Below are positions 12,333-23,146 of a stretch of 64,000 nucleotides of DNA, piece by piece (within the stretch, counting starts at the first letter, position 1; each line of letters starts with the position of its first letter). Source of the DNA: Zingiber officinale (taxonomy: Eukaryota; Streptophyta; Magnoliopsida; Zingiberales; Zingiberaceae); the NCBI RefSeq assembly GCF_018446385.1, contig NC_055999.1:82537859-82601858 (forward strand), given 5' to 3'. The position numbers and the translations under genes are program-made. Under the pieces are notes generated by a model that searched no databases, was not told the origin of the DNA, and saw only the letters and a program-made list of their open reading frames with translations.

Positions 12333-14040
12333 ACAACTTGGTGTCCACTTGATTAGTCTTTCTAAGGCTTCAAGATTCATTAACACCCAGCCTAGAGTAC
12401 TAACGATGATGACTGTGATCGAATGAGCTAGAACATATGGCCTTAGTCGGCAGGCAACAAGGGCAAATCTGAGAGCCAATTTCTCCAGATTAGTGCATCC
12501 CCTCTTGACATCCTTCAACAAATTACCTAGAAAATGGATGGGGTGTTGTATACTATCTTCCTGTTAGAGCAAGTCTACAGTGAATCCTTCGAATGTTGAG
12601 AGATATACCGATATCATTTCTCCTACTATCAATTTAGAGAGTAAAGGTAGTCAGGACAAATATTCTTTCAATTCAGCAAAAGCTTCATCGCATTTACATC
12701 CCACTTGAACTTTGAAGCTTTCTTCAATGCCTTAAAAAATGGTAATCTTTGATCAGCTGAGCAGGAGATGAATCGTGAAAGTGTCATAATTCCTCTATGA
12801 GGTTCCCTGCACGGGGGTTGGGGGGGGGGTGTAGGAGCCATGTTCTGAAGTGCCTGGTTTTCCTCAAGGTTCTCGCTCGGTCACAATGTACCTAAGAAGT
12901 TTCTCAATTTTGACCCCAAATAAACATTTATTAGGGTTAAGTTTAAGTACATATTACCTTAGCGTGCAGCATGTTTCCTCGATATATAAGATCAAGATCT
13001 CATATCAGACTAACTTAATTAAAATGTCATTAATATACACCTTAATGTTTCTCCCAATTTGATGTTTAAAGACCTGATCCATGAGTCATTAGTAGGTTGC
13101 CCATGAATTCTTTAAATCAAACGGCATAACAGTATAGTGGTTATGGAGTTGACCTTTTCTTGATCTTCAGAAGACTAGGGAATACAATGATATCTTTGAT
13201 AAGAATCCAGCATGCATATGTGTTTATAACTGAAAGTAGAGTCTACTAGCTACTCAATACAGGACAGGGGGTAGCAATCTTTTCAACATGTTTTATTGTG
13301 GTCACGCAAGTCAATGTAGACTCTCCATCCTAGTTTGGACATCAACACCACATCAGGGAGCCAAGTAGGGAATTGAACTTCCTGTATATACATGACTTCC
13401 ATTAACTTGGTGATCTTTGCCTGAATCACCTTCTCCTGTTCTGATGAAAAATTTTACTTCTTTTATCGAACGAGAAGAACTTCTAGCAGTTTGTTTAGTC
13501 AGTGAATCATTATAGTTGGGGAAACAATTGTAACATCCTTTAAAGATCAGGCGAAGATATCATGACTACACGAGAGACATGGAATTAGTTCTTGTTTGAG
13601 CTCCAAAGGGAGGTTGGTAGCTACTCGAGTGACCCCATCTAGATGATTGAGATGAACCCGTATACTTTCATGATTCTCCTTCGATCGGGATATCACGCGA
13701 CATCTCTTGGATGACTTAGACAACATTATCTTGAGTTCGACGGGCCTTGCACAAGTCAGTCTAGATTATATCCATGTAGCATTTCCCCGCCACCAACTGG
13801 TTACCCTTTACCTCTCTGACTTGGTTTCCCACTGAGAATTTGATTTTCTGATGAAAAGTGGAGACTATAGCTTGGAAGGTACTTAGTGTAGGCCTCCCTA
13901 ATATGACGTTGTAGTAGAGGTGGTGTTTAAAATAATAAAGGAGGTTTGTTATGTGCACATTAATGATTCCTCCCCTATTGAAAGGGAGAGGTTAATCTGT
14001 TCGGTAGGTTGTAAAATAGGAGTGGAGCTACTATCCTGGT
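12333..14040 (-). pseudogene. pol: Tat-type gypsy pol: end of protease and reverse transcriptase
   Basis: Reads right to left. Protease end: YYNVILGRPTLSTFQ and FSVGNQVREVKGNQ (13958-13790). RT N-terminus: MYIQEVQFPTWLPDVVL and WRVYIDLRDHNK (about 13420-13300). RT middle: MPFDLKNS (about 13120), then LNKCLFGVK and FLRYIVTERE (about 12930-12870). Thumb/RNase H linker: LPFFKALKKASKFKW (about 12740). The wording fits the plant Tat/Retrosat lineage. Stops and frameshifts throughout. The left end is cut by the Angela-like LTR; the gag and protease start lie at 27350-28990, separated by later insertions. Confidence 0.85.
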
Positions 14041-14044
14041 TCAG

Positions 14045-14427
14045 TGTAGACAACTAGGGTGCAAATGAATCGAACATGTTCATGAGTTTTTTGAGTCGAC
14101 TTAAAAAATATTTGATTCATATTCGAAATTATCAAATTTGAGTTGAACTCGATGTTCAATAATATTTTTGAGTCAAATTTGAACCTATAATATTTTATTT
14201 GATTATTCACGAGTCGCTCACTAGCCAAACTTGAATTTATTTTTACATAATTTTTAATTTAAATATACTCAAATTAAGGTTCGAATAGTTTGAATTGAAC
14301 TCAAATTTAAGTCATCTGGTTTGATTTTGCTCAAATTGAGGTTTGAATAAGTTGAACCGAACATGAATTTTATTTCCAATTGAGCTAAAATTATTTATAT
14401 TTTTTAGCTTCAAATAAAATTTGAATA
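14045..14427 (+). other. AT-rich non-coding stretch upstream of kinase fragment
   Basis: Imperfect repeats of words such as CTCAAATT, GGTTTGAATA and GAACTC. The same stretch, inverted, lies at 31561-31870 next to the second kinase fragment, so both were copied together. It may be an intron: a T-rich run and TTTTTTAG precede the coding part. Confidence 0.6.
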
Positions 14428-14930
14428 AATTTTATTCTGCTGAAGTACTACTTGCCCTCGACTTACAAATGCCTGGAGTTGGATACAGAGTTCTAAAGTT
14501 AGAAAATATACTTGTTCATGATGATGGACACATAATGCTTTCTAATTTTAATCTCCTTAAGATGTGTTGTTTCTCGAACTCTGATAAAATCATCACTTTC
14601 AGATCATTCCAAACATACAAATGGTGTATTTTGTATCCATCCAACATGCATTGAGCCTTCTTCAGTCTATGTTTAGCCTACATGCTTTATACCAAGACTC
14701 TTTCCCCACAAGAACAAGAAAAAGATAAGAAAATCATGAGCAGAGGCAACCAATGCTCGATCGATGTGCTTTGTTGTTACTCATGAGTATTTAGATCATG
14801 AAATCATCTAAGGTGAAGGCCATAGAAGTGATGTGGACTAGTGGGCGTTTGGTATCTTCCTCAATGAATTCCTTTATGGGAAGACACCCTTTCATGGGCT
14901 CAGGCAACATAGCAACATTGTGTAAGTATC
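14428..14930 (+). pseudogene. D6PK-type AGC kinase fragment, copy 1
   Basis: Shows the middle of a plant AGCVIII (D6 protein kinase-like) Ser/Thr kinase, a family acting in auxin transport at the plasma membrane. Visible: YSAEVLLAL; a catalytic-loop segment (14480-14520, where YRDLKPEN has become YRVLKLEN, losing the catalytic Asp); the activation start GHIMLSNFN (DFD lost); then, out of frame, the insertion region with RLFPTRTRKR and a WTSGRLVSSSMNSFMG stretch matching the family's WWTFGIFLYELLFG. The fragment continues after element A, at 27326, with TTCAATGTGGTAG, equivalent to FNVVG. It is a dead gene fragment on the opposite strand to the surrounding Tat element. Confidence 0.8.
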
Positions 14931-15041
14931 CCGTATTGGTTTTGATGTGTTCAACCAAGTCAAGTTAGACTCTGCATATTTGATGCCTTGCGTTTGAGTG
15001 TGCAAGGACTTAGGAATGCAAGAAGTTGAGTGGAAGGCGCG

Positions 15042-15310
15042 CACTACAACAAAAACCTTCATAGACATTGGTTTTCCACCGGTGTCTATTTCATTTTCGA
15101 CCGATGTCTATGAAGTCGATGTTAAAAGTCTGTCATTTTAGACATCGGGTTAAAACCGGTGTAGTATCACTTAACGACACCAGTCTTCGAATCGGTTATT
15201 AACCGGTGTAGTATCACTTAACGATACCGTTTCATCAACGGTGTAAAACCGATGTAATATTAGTTAATAACACCGGTTTTGCAGCGGTGGAAAACCGATG
15301 TAATATCAGT
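15042..15310. repeat. Left terminal and subterminal repeats of the CACTA element
   Basis: After the terminal repeat, copies of AACCGGTGTAGTATCA, AACCGATGTAATAT and TAACACCGG in both orientations. These are the usual transposase-binding region of CACTA elements. Confidence 0.85.
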
Positions 15311-16485
15311 ATTTTTTAACAATACAAATTTGATTTCCGAAATAGTAACAAAAAAATACACAAATATTCACAAATTACACAAATATTCTTCATTCAACAT
15401 TATCCATAAAATACACAAATATTCACAAATTACATAAATATTCTTCTTACAACAGTATCCATAAAATACACAAACATTCTTTTTACATCAAAAGCTAATA
15501 GATATCATAATCAAGGTAGAACATTCTTTTAACAACACATCAAAGTAGAACCACACTTCAAATGTAATCTAGCATGCATTCAGCCCACTCGAACCGCACT
15601 TCATCAATTTCAACTCTGGAGTACTTGAGATTTGTAAACTGTAAAAACACATAAATAATATATTAGTAAACCAAGACCAAAAATCATAGTTGAAAAAGTA
15701 GTAAGAGCACCAGGTAACAAGATGACTAATTTGAATGCTTAAAAAGAGACATATTCATCATTTATCTCAACCACATCAATGTTTACTTCAATGCTTGCAA
15801 TAAGGATCTTCAGTGGTTCACAAGGTATCAGAAAGTTGAATTTGCAGTTACAAATGAAGTAAAAGAATCATATTTAGCTGTCAAAAGATAACTAGGTCCA
15901 TGCTCTTAGAGAGAACCATACAAAACAAAATGAAAGGTTTTGAACATAAAAAAAAAAAAATGTTAGTCATGCCAAGACTGAGATCACTCATCTATCTATC
16001 ATTTCAACCTAATAAATTAGTTACTTTGGTTTTGCAAAGTCTCCCAATTGTGTAGGAACCTCAGTAGCTTTTATCCCAAGTTCAGAGAAGAAGAATAATA
16101 ATGAGGAAAATCAATTTCTATATTTACAACACTATTTTGATGTTAAATGTTGTTAACATGTTTGTTTAACGTTGTTGTCTCCTTGTTCAGGAGCATTCTT
16201 CATAGCCCGCATGAATTTTTAAACAAAATCATGTCTAGTACTGTTTTTCATTTTTCTTATTGATGGAATTGAACCCAAATCCATCGCTAAGAATTAATTT
16301 GTCTCTGGAGCACAAAAAATTATGAATTTTCATAACCTCAATCAAAGCATTAGTTTGATTTTTGTTCTAGCATCTAAAGCAAAAGAAAGTACATAAAGGA
16401 GAGAGGATAAGGAATAACCATAACAAGAAACCAGGAAAATATATAATAACAATAGTCCTTCAAAGACAATGAAAATCAAGCAACT
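15311..16485 (-). other. CACTA interior without a firm gene call
   Basis: AT-rich. One minus-strand stretch at about 15558-15620 reads KYSRVEIDEVRFEWAECML, which resembles the C-terminal end of Ulp1-like proteins often encoded by plant transposons; this is tentative. Another stretch, around 15760-15850 on the minus strand, reads FNFLIPCEPLKILIASIEVN and could be a further captured exon of unknown origin. Neither is long enough to assign. Confidence 0.35.
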
Positions 16486-16489
16486 AACT

Positions 16490-19400
16490 TAAATCTGAAG
16501 GTGATGCGTAAGTTCGAAAATCTTAATAAAATACTTTGAGTGAGGCCATATTGATAACAGGTAGTCGAAGATTGTAAACCTCAAATTTCATTACCATGCT
16601 CTGATGAATCAAGGTATAGCAAGATTTTAAGATTTACGAACTACTAAACAAAAATATCATGAGGAAGAATCTATAGAAGTACCTGGACAACATGGGAAAA
16701 TTCATTAAGGAATGCATTTTGTGTGGCTAGGGACAGATGACTGCAAGCCAAAACCTCCAGCATATGCTTGATAGCCAAATCAAGAACTCCAATAAAAGAA
16801 TACCATGTAAGTAAATGGAAGGAGATAAGGTCAAAAGCATCAAAGATAAATGCACAAATATACAAACAAAGCATAGAGAACCTTCCAACATTGTATCGCA
16901 TGTTTGTTGGTTGCTACTCAGAAAACCTAGAGGTTCCACTGTACAAAAATTTTGTACAAAGGTCTGAACCTTTTCCTAGCTACCATGTGTTCTTTTAAAT
17001 TAGATTTTGGATCGCCTGCGGAACTTAACACGTTTGATCCAAAACTTAATCTATTTGTTCTTTTAGGTTTTGACTTGGATCTCCTGCGGAACTTAACACG
17101 TTCGACCCAAGTCACCTTAAGTTATTAATTCCATTAAATATTAATTTCCATAATTGGTTCCCAGTACTGACGTGGCGAGGCACATGGCCTTCTTGGATAT
17201 GGGAGCAACCACCACCGACTAGACAAAACCTTTTATGGAAAGCTAATATTTAATTTCCTAAAATAACTTTAGGTTAACCGAAAAGAACAATCAAATCACA
17301 AGGAAAAGAAAAACAAAAGAACACTATATCGAAAACAAATTCGAAACTCTAGAATCGTATGCCTCTTGTATTTAGTATTATTTCCAAAAATAACTAGTAT
17401 GATGCGGAAAGAAAAAATACTAGTTATACCTTTTAGAAAAACCTCTTGATCTTCTACCGTATTCCTCTTCTAACCTTGGACGTTGTGTGGGCAACGATCT
17501 TCCGAGATGAGAAACCACCAAACACCTTCTTCTTCCTTGCAAGTTTCGGCCATCAAAACTTCTTCTAGGATGAAGAGGTTCAGCCACCGCCACCATGCTC
17601 CAAGGGATGCTAGAAAAGAGGCTTCTTTTCTCTCCTTCTTCTCCTTCTTAGATCCGGCCACCAAAGCTATCTCCACCATGAGAAGGTTTCGGCTACACAA
17701 AGGAGAGGAGAGGAAAGAAAGGGCCGGCCACACCCAAGGAGAAAAGAGAAGAAAAAATAGAATAGAGATGTTCACTATGAAGCCTCCTCTACCCCCTCTT
17801 TTATAATCCTTGGTCTTGGCAAATAAGAAAAATTTAATAAAAACTTCCTTAATTATTTTGCGATTGAAAAAGAAAATTTATTTAATTAAAAATAATTTTC
17901 TTCTCATCAATTCATATGGCCGGCCATATTAAAGCTACAAACAAGGAGAGTTTTAATTAATTAAAACTTCCTAATTTATCTCTAGAAATTTATAAAAAAA
18001 TTCTCCAATAATTTTCATCCCTTCATGATTGGTTAATAAAAAGGAAATTTTATAAATTAAAATCTTTCTTTTAAACATGTGGATAAAAAGAAAGTTATCT
18101 CTAAAAATTAAAATCTCTTTTAATCTACAAATAAGGAAAGATATCAAATCTTTTCTTAATCTCTTGTAGAAACTTATAAAAGAGAATATTTAATTTTTAA
18201 ACTCTCTTTTAAATCATGAACATGGTTAAAAAGGAAAGTTTTCTTAAAATTTAAAATCCTCCTTTAATCAACAAATAAGGAAAGATTTCAAATTTTAAAC
18301 TCTCTTTTAAACATGTAGATGATTTACAAATTAGGAAAGTTTTTACCAAAAATTAAAACCATCCTTTTAAACTACAAATAAGGAAAGAGATTAATCTCTT
18401 TTCTTAATCTTTTGTAGAAAGCTATAAAAGGAAATTTTTAATTTTTAAACTCTCTTTTAAAATCATGATATCCACATAAGAAATAATTTTAATAAAAAAC
18501 ATTTTTAATATTCTAGTGGTCGACCACCTAAGCTTGGGACCCAAGCTTTGGCCGGCCACCTACATGGCTCATCCACTTGGTCTTGGCCGGCCCTAGCTTG
18601 GGTTCCAAGCTAGTTTGGCTGGCCCCATTGGATGGGTAAGAGGGTGGGTATGCGGTGGGTATAAATCTCTATATACTAGAGGCTACGATAGGGACCGAGA
18701 GGAGGAATTGGTTTTGGTCTCCCGATGAAATTAAGCATCCCGTGTTCGCCCCGAACACACAACTTAATTTCATCAATAATAATTCATTCCACTAAAGAAC
18801 TATTATTGAACTACCGCACCAATCCGAAATTACATTTTGGGCTCCTTCTTATTATGAGTGTGTTAGTCTCCTTGTGTTTAAGATAACAAATGTCCACTAA
18901 TTAAGTAAGTTACTGACAACTCACTTAATTAATATCTAGCTCCAAGAGTAGTACCACTCAACTTCATCATCATGTCGGACTAAGTCCACCTGCAGGGTTT
19001 AACATGACAATCCTTATGAGCTCCTCTTGGGGACATTCTCAACCTAGATTACTAGGACACAGTTTCCTTCTATAATCAACAACACACACTATAAGTGATA
19101 TCATTTCCCAACTTATCGGGCTTATTGATTCATCGAACTAAATCTCACCCATTGATAAATTAAAGAAATAAATATCAAATATATGTGCTTGTTATTATAT
19201 TAGGATTAAGAGCACACACTTCCATAATAACTGAGGTCTTTGTTCCTTCATAAAGTCAGTATAAAAGGAACGACCTCAAATGGTCCTACTCAATACACTC
19301 TAAGTGTACTAGTGTAATTATATAGTTAAGATAAACTAATACCTAATTACACTACGACCTTCCAATGGTTTGTTCCTTTCCATCTTGGTCGTGAGCTACT

Positions 19401-19819
19401 GTTTATAATTTATAAGGAACCAATAACATGATCTTCTATGTGTGACACCACACACCATGTTATCTACAATATAAATTAATTGAGCAACTACATTTATCAT
19501 AAATATAGACATTTGACCAATGTGATTCTTATTTCTAGATAAATATTTATACCAAAAGCTAGGCTTTTAGTATACACTCTAACAATGTTGTCTCTACATT
19601 TTACAGAATGAATGTTTTACAATTAGCACATAAAATTTTGAACATGCTTTAAATATCTGAGACACAAGTTTCAATATGAAGATAAATTTGACATGCAATC
19701 GAGTACCTGATCAGAAATGTAGTAACGGTTTCCAGACAAAACAAGATGAAAACCATACTTGCGTAACATTGGTGGGATGGAAAGCAAATAGTAGTAGGAT
19801 GCTTGTTCAAGCAATCGAC
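16490..19819 (-). pseudogene. TRAPPC8-like gene fragment (split by solo LTR)
   Basis: Minus-strand exons resembling TRAPPC8/Trs85, a subunit of the TRAPP III tethering complex of Golgi and autophagy traffic. Exon at 19707-19819: RLLEQASYYYLLSIPPMLRK and GFHLVLSGNRYYISDQ, with acceptor TTTTTGCAG before it and donor GTACTC after it. Exon at about 16683-16804: FIGVLDLAIKHMLEVLACSH and LSLATQNAFLNEFSHVVQ, donor GTACTT. Exon at about 16494-16605: FEVYNLRLPVINMASLKVF, then a stop and RTYAS. The intervening intron-exon region is split by the solo LTR 16905-19584; the words YNVGR just left of it probably belong to the missing linking exon. Family assignment is from recalled motifs; the order of exons is that of the parent gene. 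Confidence 0.72.
16905..19584 (-). mobile_element. Solo LTR of Angela-like copia element
   Basis: About 2680 bp, minus orientation, from TGTTGGTTGCTAC to CTCTAACA on the + strand, homologous to 9655-12332 and 52207-54664. Flanked by the 5-bp duplication ATGTT at 16900-16904 and 19585-19589, with no internal domain. It therefore arose by recombination between the two LTRs of a full insertion inside the CACTA. A likely TATA region is the complement of TTTTATAAT at about 17798-17808. Open frames inside it (for example 17483-17806) are LTR sequence. Confidence 0.95.
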
Positions 19820-19968
19820 CTGCAAAAATAATTATCTAGTTTTGTGATCTCGTAACAGCAAACTCATGCATGTAAAATGGAAATTGTTAGCGTTGATGGC
19901 AAAGTCTGATGGAATGATGACTTATGGACTTGCAACAATACAACAAAGAATAGTGAACATATATATAC

Positions 19969-20611
19969 CAGTCGTGAAGGCATACTCAGCCGATGTCGTA
20001 TCCTTTTCCCAGTCCTTCCATCTATGTATCTGCCCAAGAGAAGATTATCAATGCAAAGTGGATACTGCAACAGCTAAACTAAATCATCCTAAGGCAATGC
20101 TATGGAATTATTCAGAATGATACATAATGTAATCCACTACTCTGTCACTGCAGATTCACCTTTGCTCTTCCAAGGACCATTATAAGATCACTATTTACCA
20201 CATGAAACACAGCCAAAAAGAAGATCAGAATGTGCAACTGGTGCAAGCCTGTGGCAGTAATCAGTTGCTCCTTTTCCTACAAGTGATCGCAACTGAACAT
20301 TTTAGTGAAAGCTTCTTAGATTTTGTTTACAATAGATTATTTTCAACCAAACAATCAGAGAATTGGAAGTTGTTGTGCACTACTCACTGGGGGGCATTCA
20401 ACCATTGAACCACTAGCAGCTAAAATCCTGCGCTTCAGGTGTGACTCCGTCAGCACTAGCGCGAGCAGCCGCCTTTTATTTTCGCCAGTTGACTCTGCAT
20501 CAGGGCGACATGGCAGCATAGAATTTGCAACTGCCTTTGGTACGCAGATTTTTGCGATCTGGTCCTGACTAAACGTCAACAGCAAGGAGATAAAGCCGAG
20601 AATCATCAACT
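19969..20611 (-). pseudogene. MLO-family gene fragment
   Basis: Three or more minus-strand exons of an MLO protein, a seven-helix plasma-membrane protein known for powdery mildew susceptibility. Exon 1 of the fragment starts at 20611 after acceptor TTTTCGCAG and reads ELMILGFISLLLTFSQDQIA, KICVPKAVANSMLPC, then RRLLA and RRILAASGSMVE, ending near 20390. Exon 2 (20248-20160) reads HQLHILIFFLAVFHVV and LIMVLGRAK with donor GTGAAT. Exon 3 (20029-19969) reads RWKDWEKDTTSAEYAFTT with acceptor TTGGGCAG and donor GTATAT. Exon order and phase follow the parent gene; both the 5' and 3' parts of the gene are absent. Confidence 0.85.
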
Positions 20612-20811
20612 CTGCGAAAACCACAATGGATCACAGAGTTACAATAATTCATCTATTCTAGATACCATGCACGTCGAAAGAGTGCTCCAATTTAGGTATG
20701 AACTTTCTGGTTTTACCGGCTTTCACCTTCTCAAGAACTACAAAAAGAGTTCTCTTTTTCCTCTTGATAAACCACTGACAACAAAGTCAAATTCTGGAAA
20801 TTAATAGCAGG

Positions 20812-21372
20812 CACTCACAAAACTTCGAGTTTGTGAAGAAGTCCAATTGATTCTGGAATAACCCCAGAAAGGTTATTGCTGTCAAGCAGTCTGAATGCAA
20901 ACAACAAGTTAGTATGCAGAGAGCCTATTACAAGGAAGCTTCAGGTGGCAATAGAGCTGATATATCTTACATATGTTTAACATTCATGCTAGAGCTGAAA
21001 AGGCTCAGTGGAATTGGACCTGAGAGATGATTCTTGTTCAAGTGTCTGATAAGAACATATTTCATCATCGTTAATTCTTCACCGCGTAAGTTTTTTTTTT
21101 ATCATGCATGGAAAACTGAGGTGATTGTTTGCCAGGTCTAGCCATACGAGGTCGGCAAGCGTACCCAGGGATGCAGGTATTCTACCAGTAAAATGGTTTG
21201 CATTTAATGATCTATGACACAGGTTTGAATCATTAGACTCCTGTTCCTCAGCTAGCAAAAATAGTAAGACAGTGGAAATTACATCCTAACAAGGTCTAGA
21301 GCTGGGATAGATTGCCTAGTTCAATAGGAATAGTACCACTGAACTTGCAACCAATCAGTATCCTGAGAAGTA
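20812..21372 (-). pseudogene. LRR receptor-like kinase ectodomain fragment
   Basis: Minus-strand leucine-rich repeats spread over small exons, as in plant LRR-VIII-1 type receptor kinases. At about 21372-21300: LRILIGCKFSGTIPIELGNL. At about 21215-21130: SLNANHFTGRIPASLGTLA then WLDLANNHLS. At about 21060-21000: HLNKNHLSGPIPLSLF. At about 20890-20815: LLDSNNLSGVIPESIGLL then HKLEVL. No kinase domain, signal peptide or membrane segment is present. It lies between the SOD and MLO fragments, on the same strand. Confidence 0.8.
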
Positions 21373-21506
21373 GTAAAAAATGTTGATCAAGCCATAGTTT
21401 GATTTTTTTTTTTTTTTTTTTTTGTTACGAGAAAAAGTGTTATAGTAAATATGGGTAAAAATAGATAACAAAAGTAACATCATGAGCTGATGATAAAGCA
21501 ACTTAC

Positions 21507-22016
21507 CATCCTCGCCAGCAGTGCCATTGCCTAGATCACCAGCATGTCAGTTTTCATCTTCAGGAGCACCATGTTCCTTTCTAGCAGGATTAAATGAGGC
21601 CCTGCAGTATACAAGAGCATGAGTACATAATCAGTAATTTAATCCTTTCAATCAGAAACTTGCAACTCAATAGATCGCCATGAAGGAAAAGGTAAATAAT
21701 TTTACCAGTTGACATGCATCCATTGGTGGTGTCTCCAAGAGCATGCACATGGAAGCCATGAAGCCCAGGCTTGAGGCCAGTGATGGATCCGATGACGGTG
21801 GTTGGACCTATCACAGAGATTTACATCCCAAAATCAGATCGGATCACAAATTCACAGAACAATCAAAATGGTTGAAGTTGAAACCCTAGATCTAAAAGGA
21901 ATTTAGCATTCCACAAGTAGTATTTCAAGAGATTTCTCACCATCTCCTTCCTGGACGAAGTAAATTATGCCCTTAACACCCTCACTGTTACCCAAGACAG
22001 CAACAACCTTCACCAT
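21507..22016 (-). pseudogene. Cu/Zn superoxide dismutase fragment (first three coding exons)
   Basis: Exon 1 (22016-21941): [20 protein letters not shown] then VQEGDG, donor GTGAGA. Exon 2 (21807-21706): [20 protein letters not shown] and [14 protein letters not shown], holding the copper-binding HVH, donor GTAAAA. Exon 3 (21601-21507): starts GPH, then a one-base deletion in the following Phe-Asn codons shifts the frame. After it come NPARKEHGAPEDEN, a TGA where Arg is usual, and HAGDLGNGTAGEDG. Splice junctions match the cytosolic plant enzyme, which dismutates superoxide. The later exons with the remaining active-site loop are missing. An acceptor-like GCTGTGTAG just before the start suggests that a 5'-UTR intron was captured too. 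Confidence 0.93.
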
Positions 22017-22606
22017 TTCCTTAGGTGTTCTACACAGCAGACATCAAACACACGGTTAAAGACATCATTAAATGTCTCAAAATAAGTAGCATCGCCACTA
22101 GATGAGAAATAATCGATCTCGTCTTCCATATACAAAAAGAAAAGCAACTCAACAATCGCCAGACTAAACGCTAAACAAATACCATCAAACTTGAGACGAA
22201 ATCAGCTCTCGCTCCATCATAAACAGAGAACCCATCAAATCTCAGTAGAAAACTCCACTTTTTCTTCACCAAATCAAATCAAAGCAACCGCATAAGTTAA
22301 AATCAAGAAAAAAAAAAGAGATAAAACCTAAGGATCGAAAACAAAACAACAATACGATGGAAGACAAATTTCATATCGGAAAGTATACCTTTGATAAATG
22401 GATTAAAGGAAAAAAGAAATGAGATTTACCAGATGATCGAGCACCAAAACAACAATGGGGCAGAAATAAGAGATTCAGATTAAAGAAAACAAAAGCAAAT
22501 ATAAAGATAGAATTATGGAAGAAGAAAGGTGGTGAGGTTGGAAGGAAGAATAAAAAAGAAACACTGAAAAAGAGAAAGAGGTAGAAGAAGAGGTCAAAAG
22601 TGCGAC
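22017..22606 (-). other. Non-coding stretch between SOD and TTL fragments
   Basis: A-rich on the + strand, T-rich on the coding strand, with no reading frame of interest. Likely intron or UTR sequence captured with the neighbouring exons. Confidence 0.5.
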
Positions 22607-22747
22607 CTTATTGAACCAGATCCCGTGGGCGGACTGGATTGCATGGTGGAGGTCAGAAAACGGAGAGGTGGAGGTGAGCTCCTTGGCGAAACGCTTGCTA
22701 CCGCAGCACCTTAGCACATCCTCCTCCGTCCACGAAAAAGATGCCAT
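22607..22747 (-). pseudogene. TTL / allantoin synthase (OHCU decarboxylase) first exon
   Basis: Starts with ATG at 22747 and reads MASFSWTEEDVLRCCGSKRF, AKELTSTSPFSDLHHAIQSA and HGIWFNKV, the N-terminus of the plant transthyretin-like uric acid degradation protein. Its first domain is OHCU decarboxylase, in ureide synthesis. The exon ends at a donor (AAG then GTCGCA). The catalytic part and the HIUH domain are absent. Being the outermost captured exon, with its own start codon, it could provide the start of a chimeric transcript. Confidence 0.85.
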
Positions 22748-23143
22748 CTTATGTAGATCTAGGAAGGGGAAGAGGGAGATGAGGCGAGGAGGAAAGTGGT
22801 GTTGGCGTCGCGACGGTATACGGTGGACGGCGCGATATAGGTTTAGGTTTGGAGGGAAGAGTGAAGTGTTGTAAATTTTGGCTAAGTATTGGTGGAAAAA
22901 TTATATTATTTTATTTTGGTTCATAGACATCGGGTTTTAAAAAACCGCTGTTAAAATCGGTGTCTATTAACAAAAAAAAAGGGCGCTCATAGACATCGGC
23001 TAAAAAACCGATGTCTATGAGCGAAATTCTGCGCTCATAGACACCGGTTTTTGGAAAAATCGGTGTAAAATACTCAAAGACATCGGTTTTTGCTTAAAAC
23101 TGTTGTTGTTGCACCGATGTCTATGAGGGTTTTTGTTGTAGTG
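22748..23143. repeat. Right subterminal and terminal repeats of the CACTA element
   Basis: Contains repeated CATAGACATCGG / CCGATGTCTATG words. A long hairpin at about 22985-23022 has 15-base arms GCTCATAGACATCGG and its complement. The terminal repeat ends at 23143. The G-rich part at 22748-22870 may be the promoter or leader of the captured TTL exon. Confidence 0.85.
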
Positions 23144-23146
23144 GCG

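Larger units (their letters stand above)
15042..23143 (-). mobile_element. CACTA transposon carrying multiple host gene fragments (Pack-CACTA)
   Basis: Terminal inverted repeats CACTACAACAAAAACC at 15042-15057 and its reverse complement ending at 23143. The 3-bp duplication GCG flanks both sides (15039-15041, 23144-23146), as expected for CACTA (En/Spm) elements. Both ends hold many short inverted copies of an ACCGGTGT / CATAGACATCGG motif. No TNPA or TNP2 transposase was recognised, so it probably moves with proteins supplied elsewhere. Between the ends, all on the minus strand, are fragments of TTL (allantoin synthase), Cu/Zn SOD, an LRR receptor kinase, MLO and TRAPPC8, with introns. An Angela-like solo LTR is nested at 16905-19584. 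Strand is given as minus because the captured exons read that way. Confidence 0.93.

Noticed and set aside
17470..17806. Two overlapping open frames of about 100 codons on opposite strands
   Set aside because: Within the Angela-like solo LTR; not conserved in the other two LTR copies.
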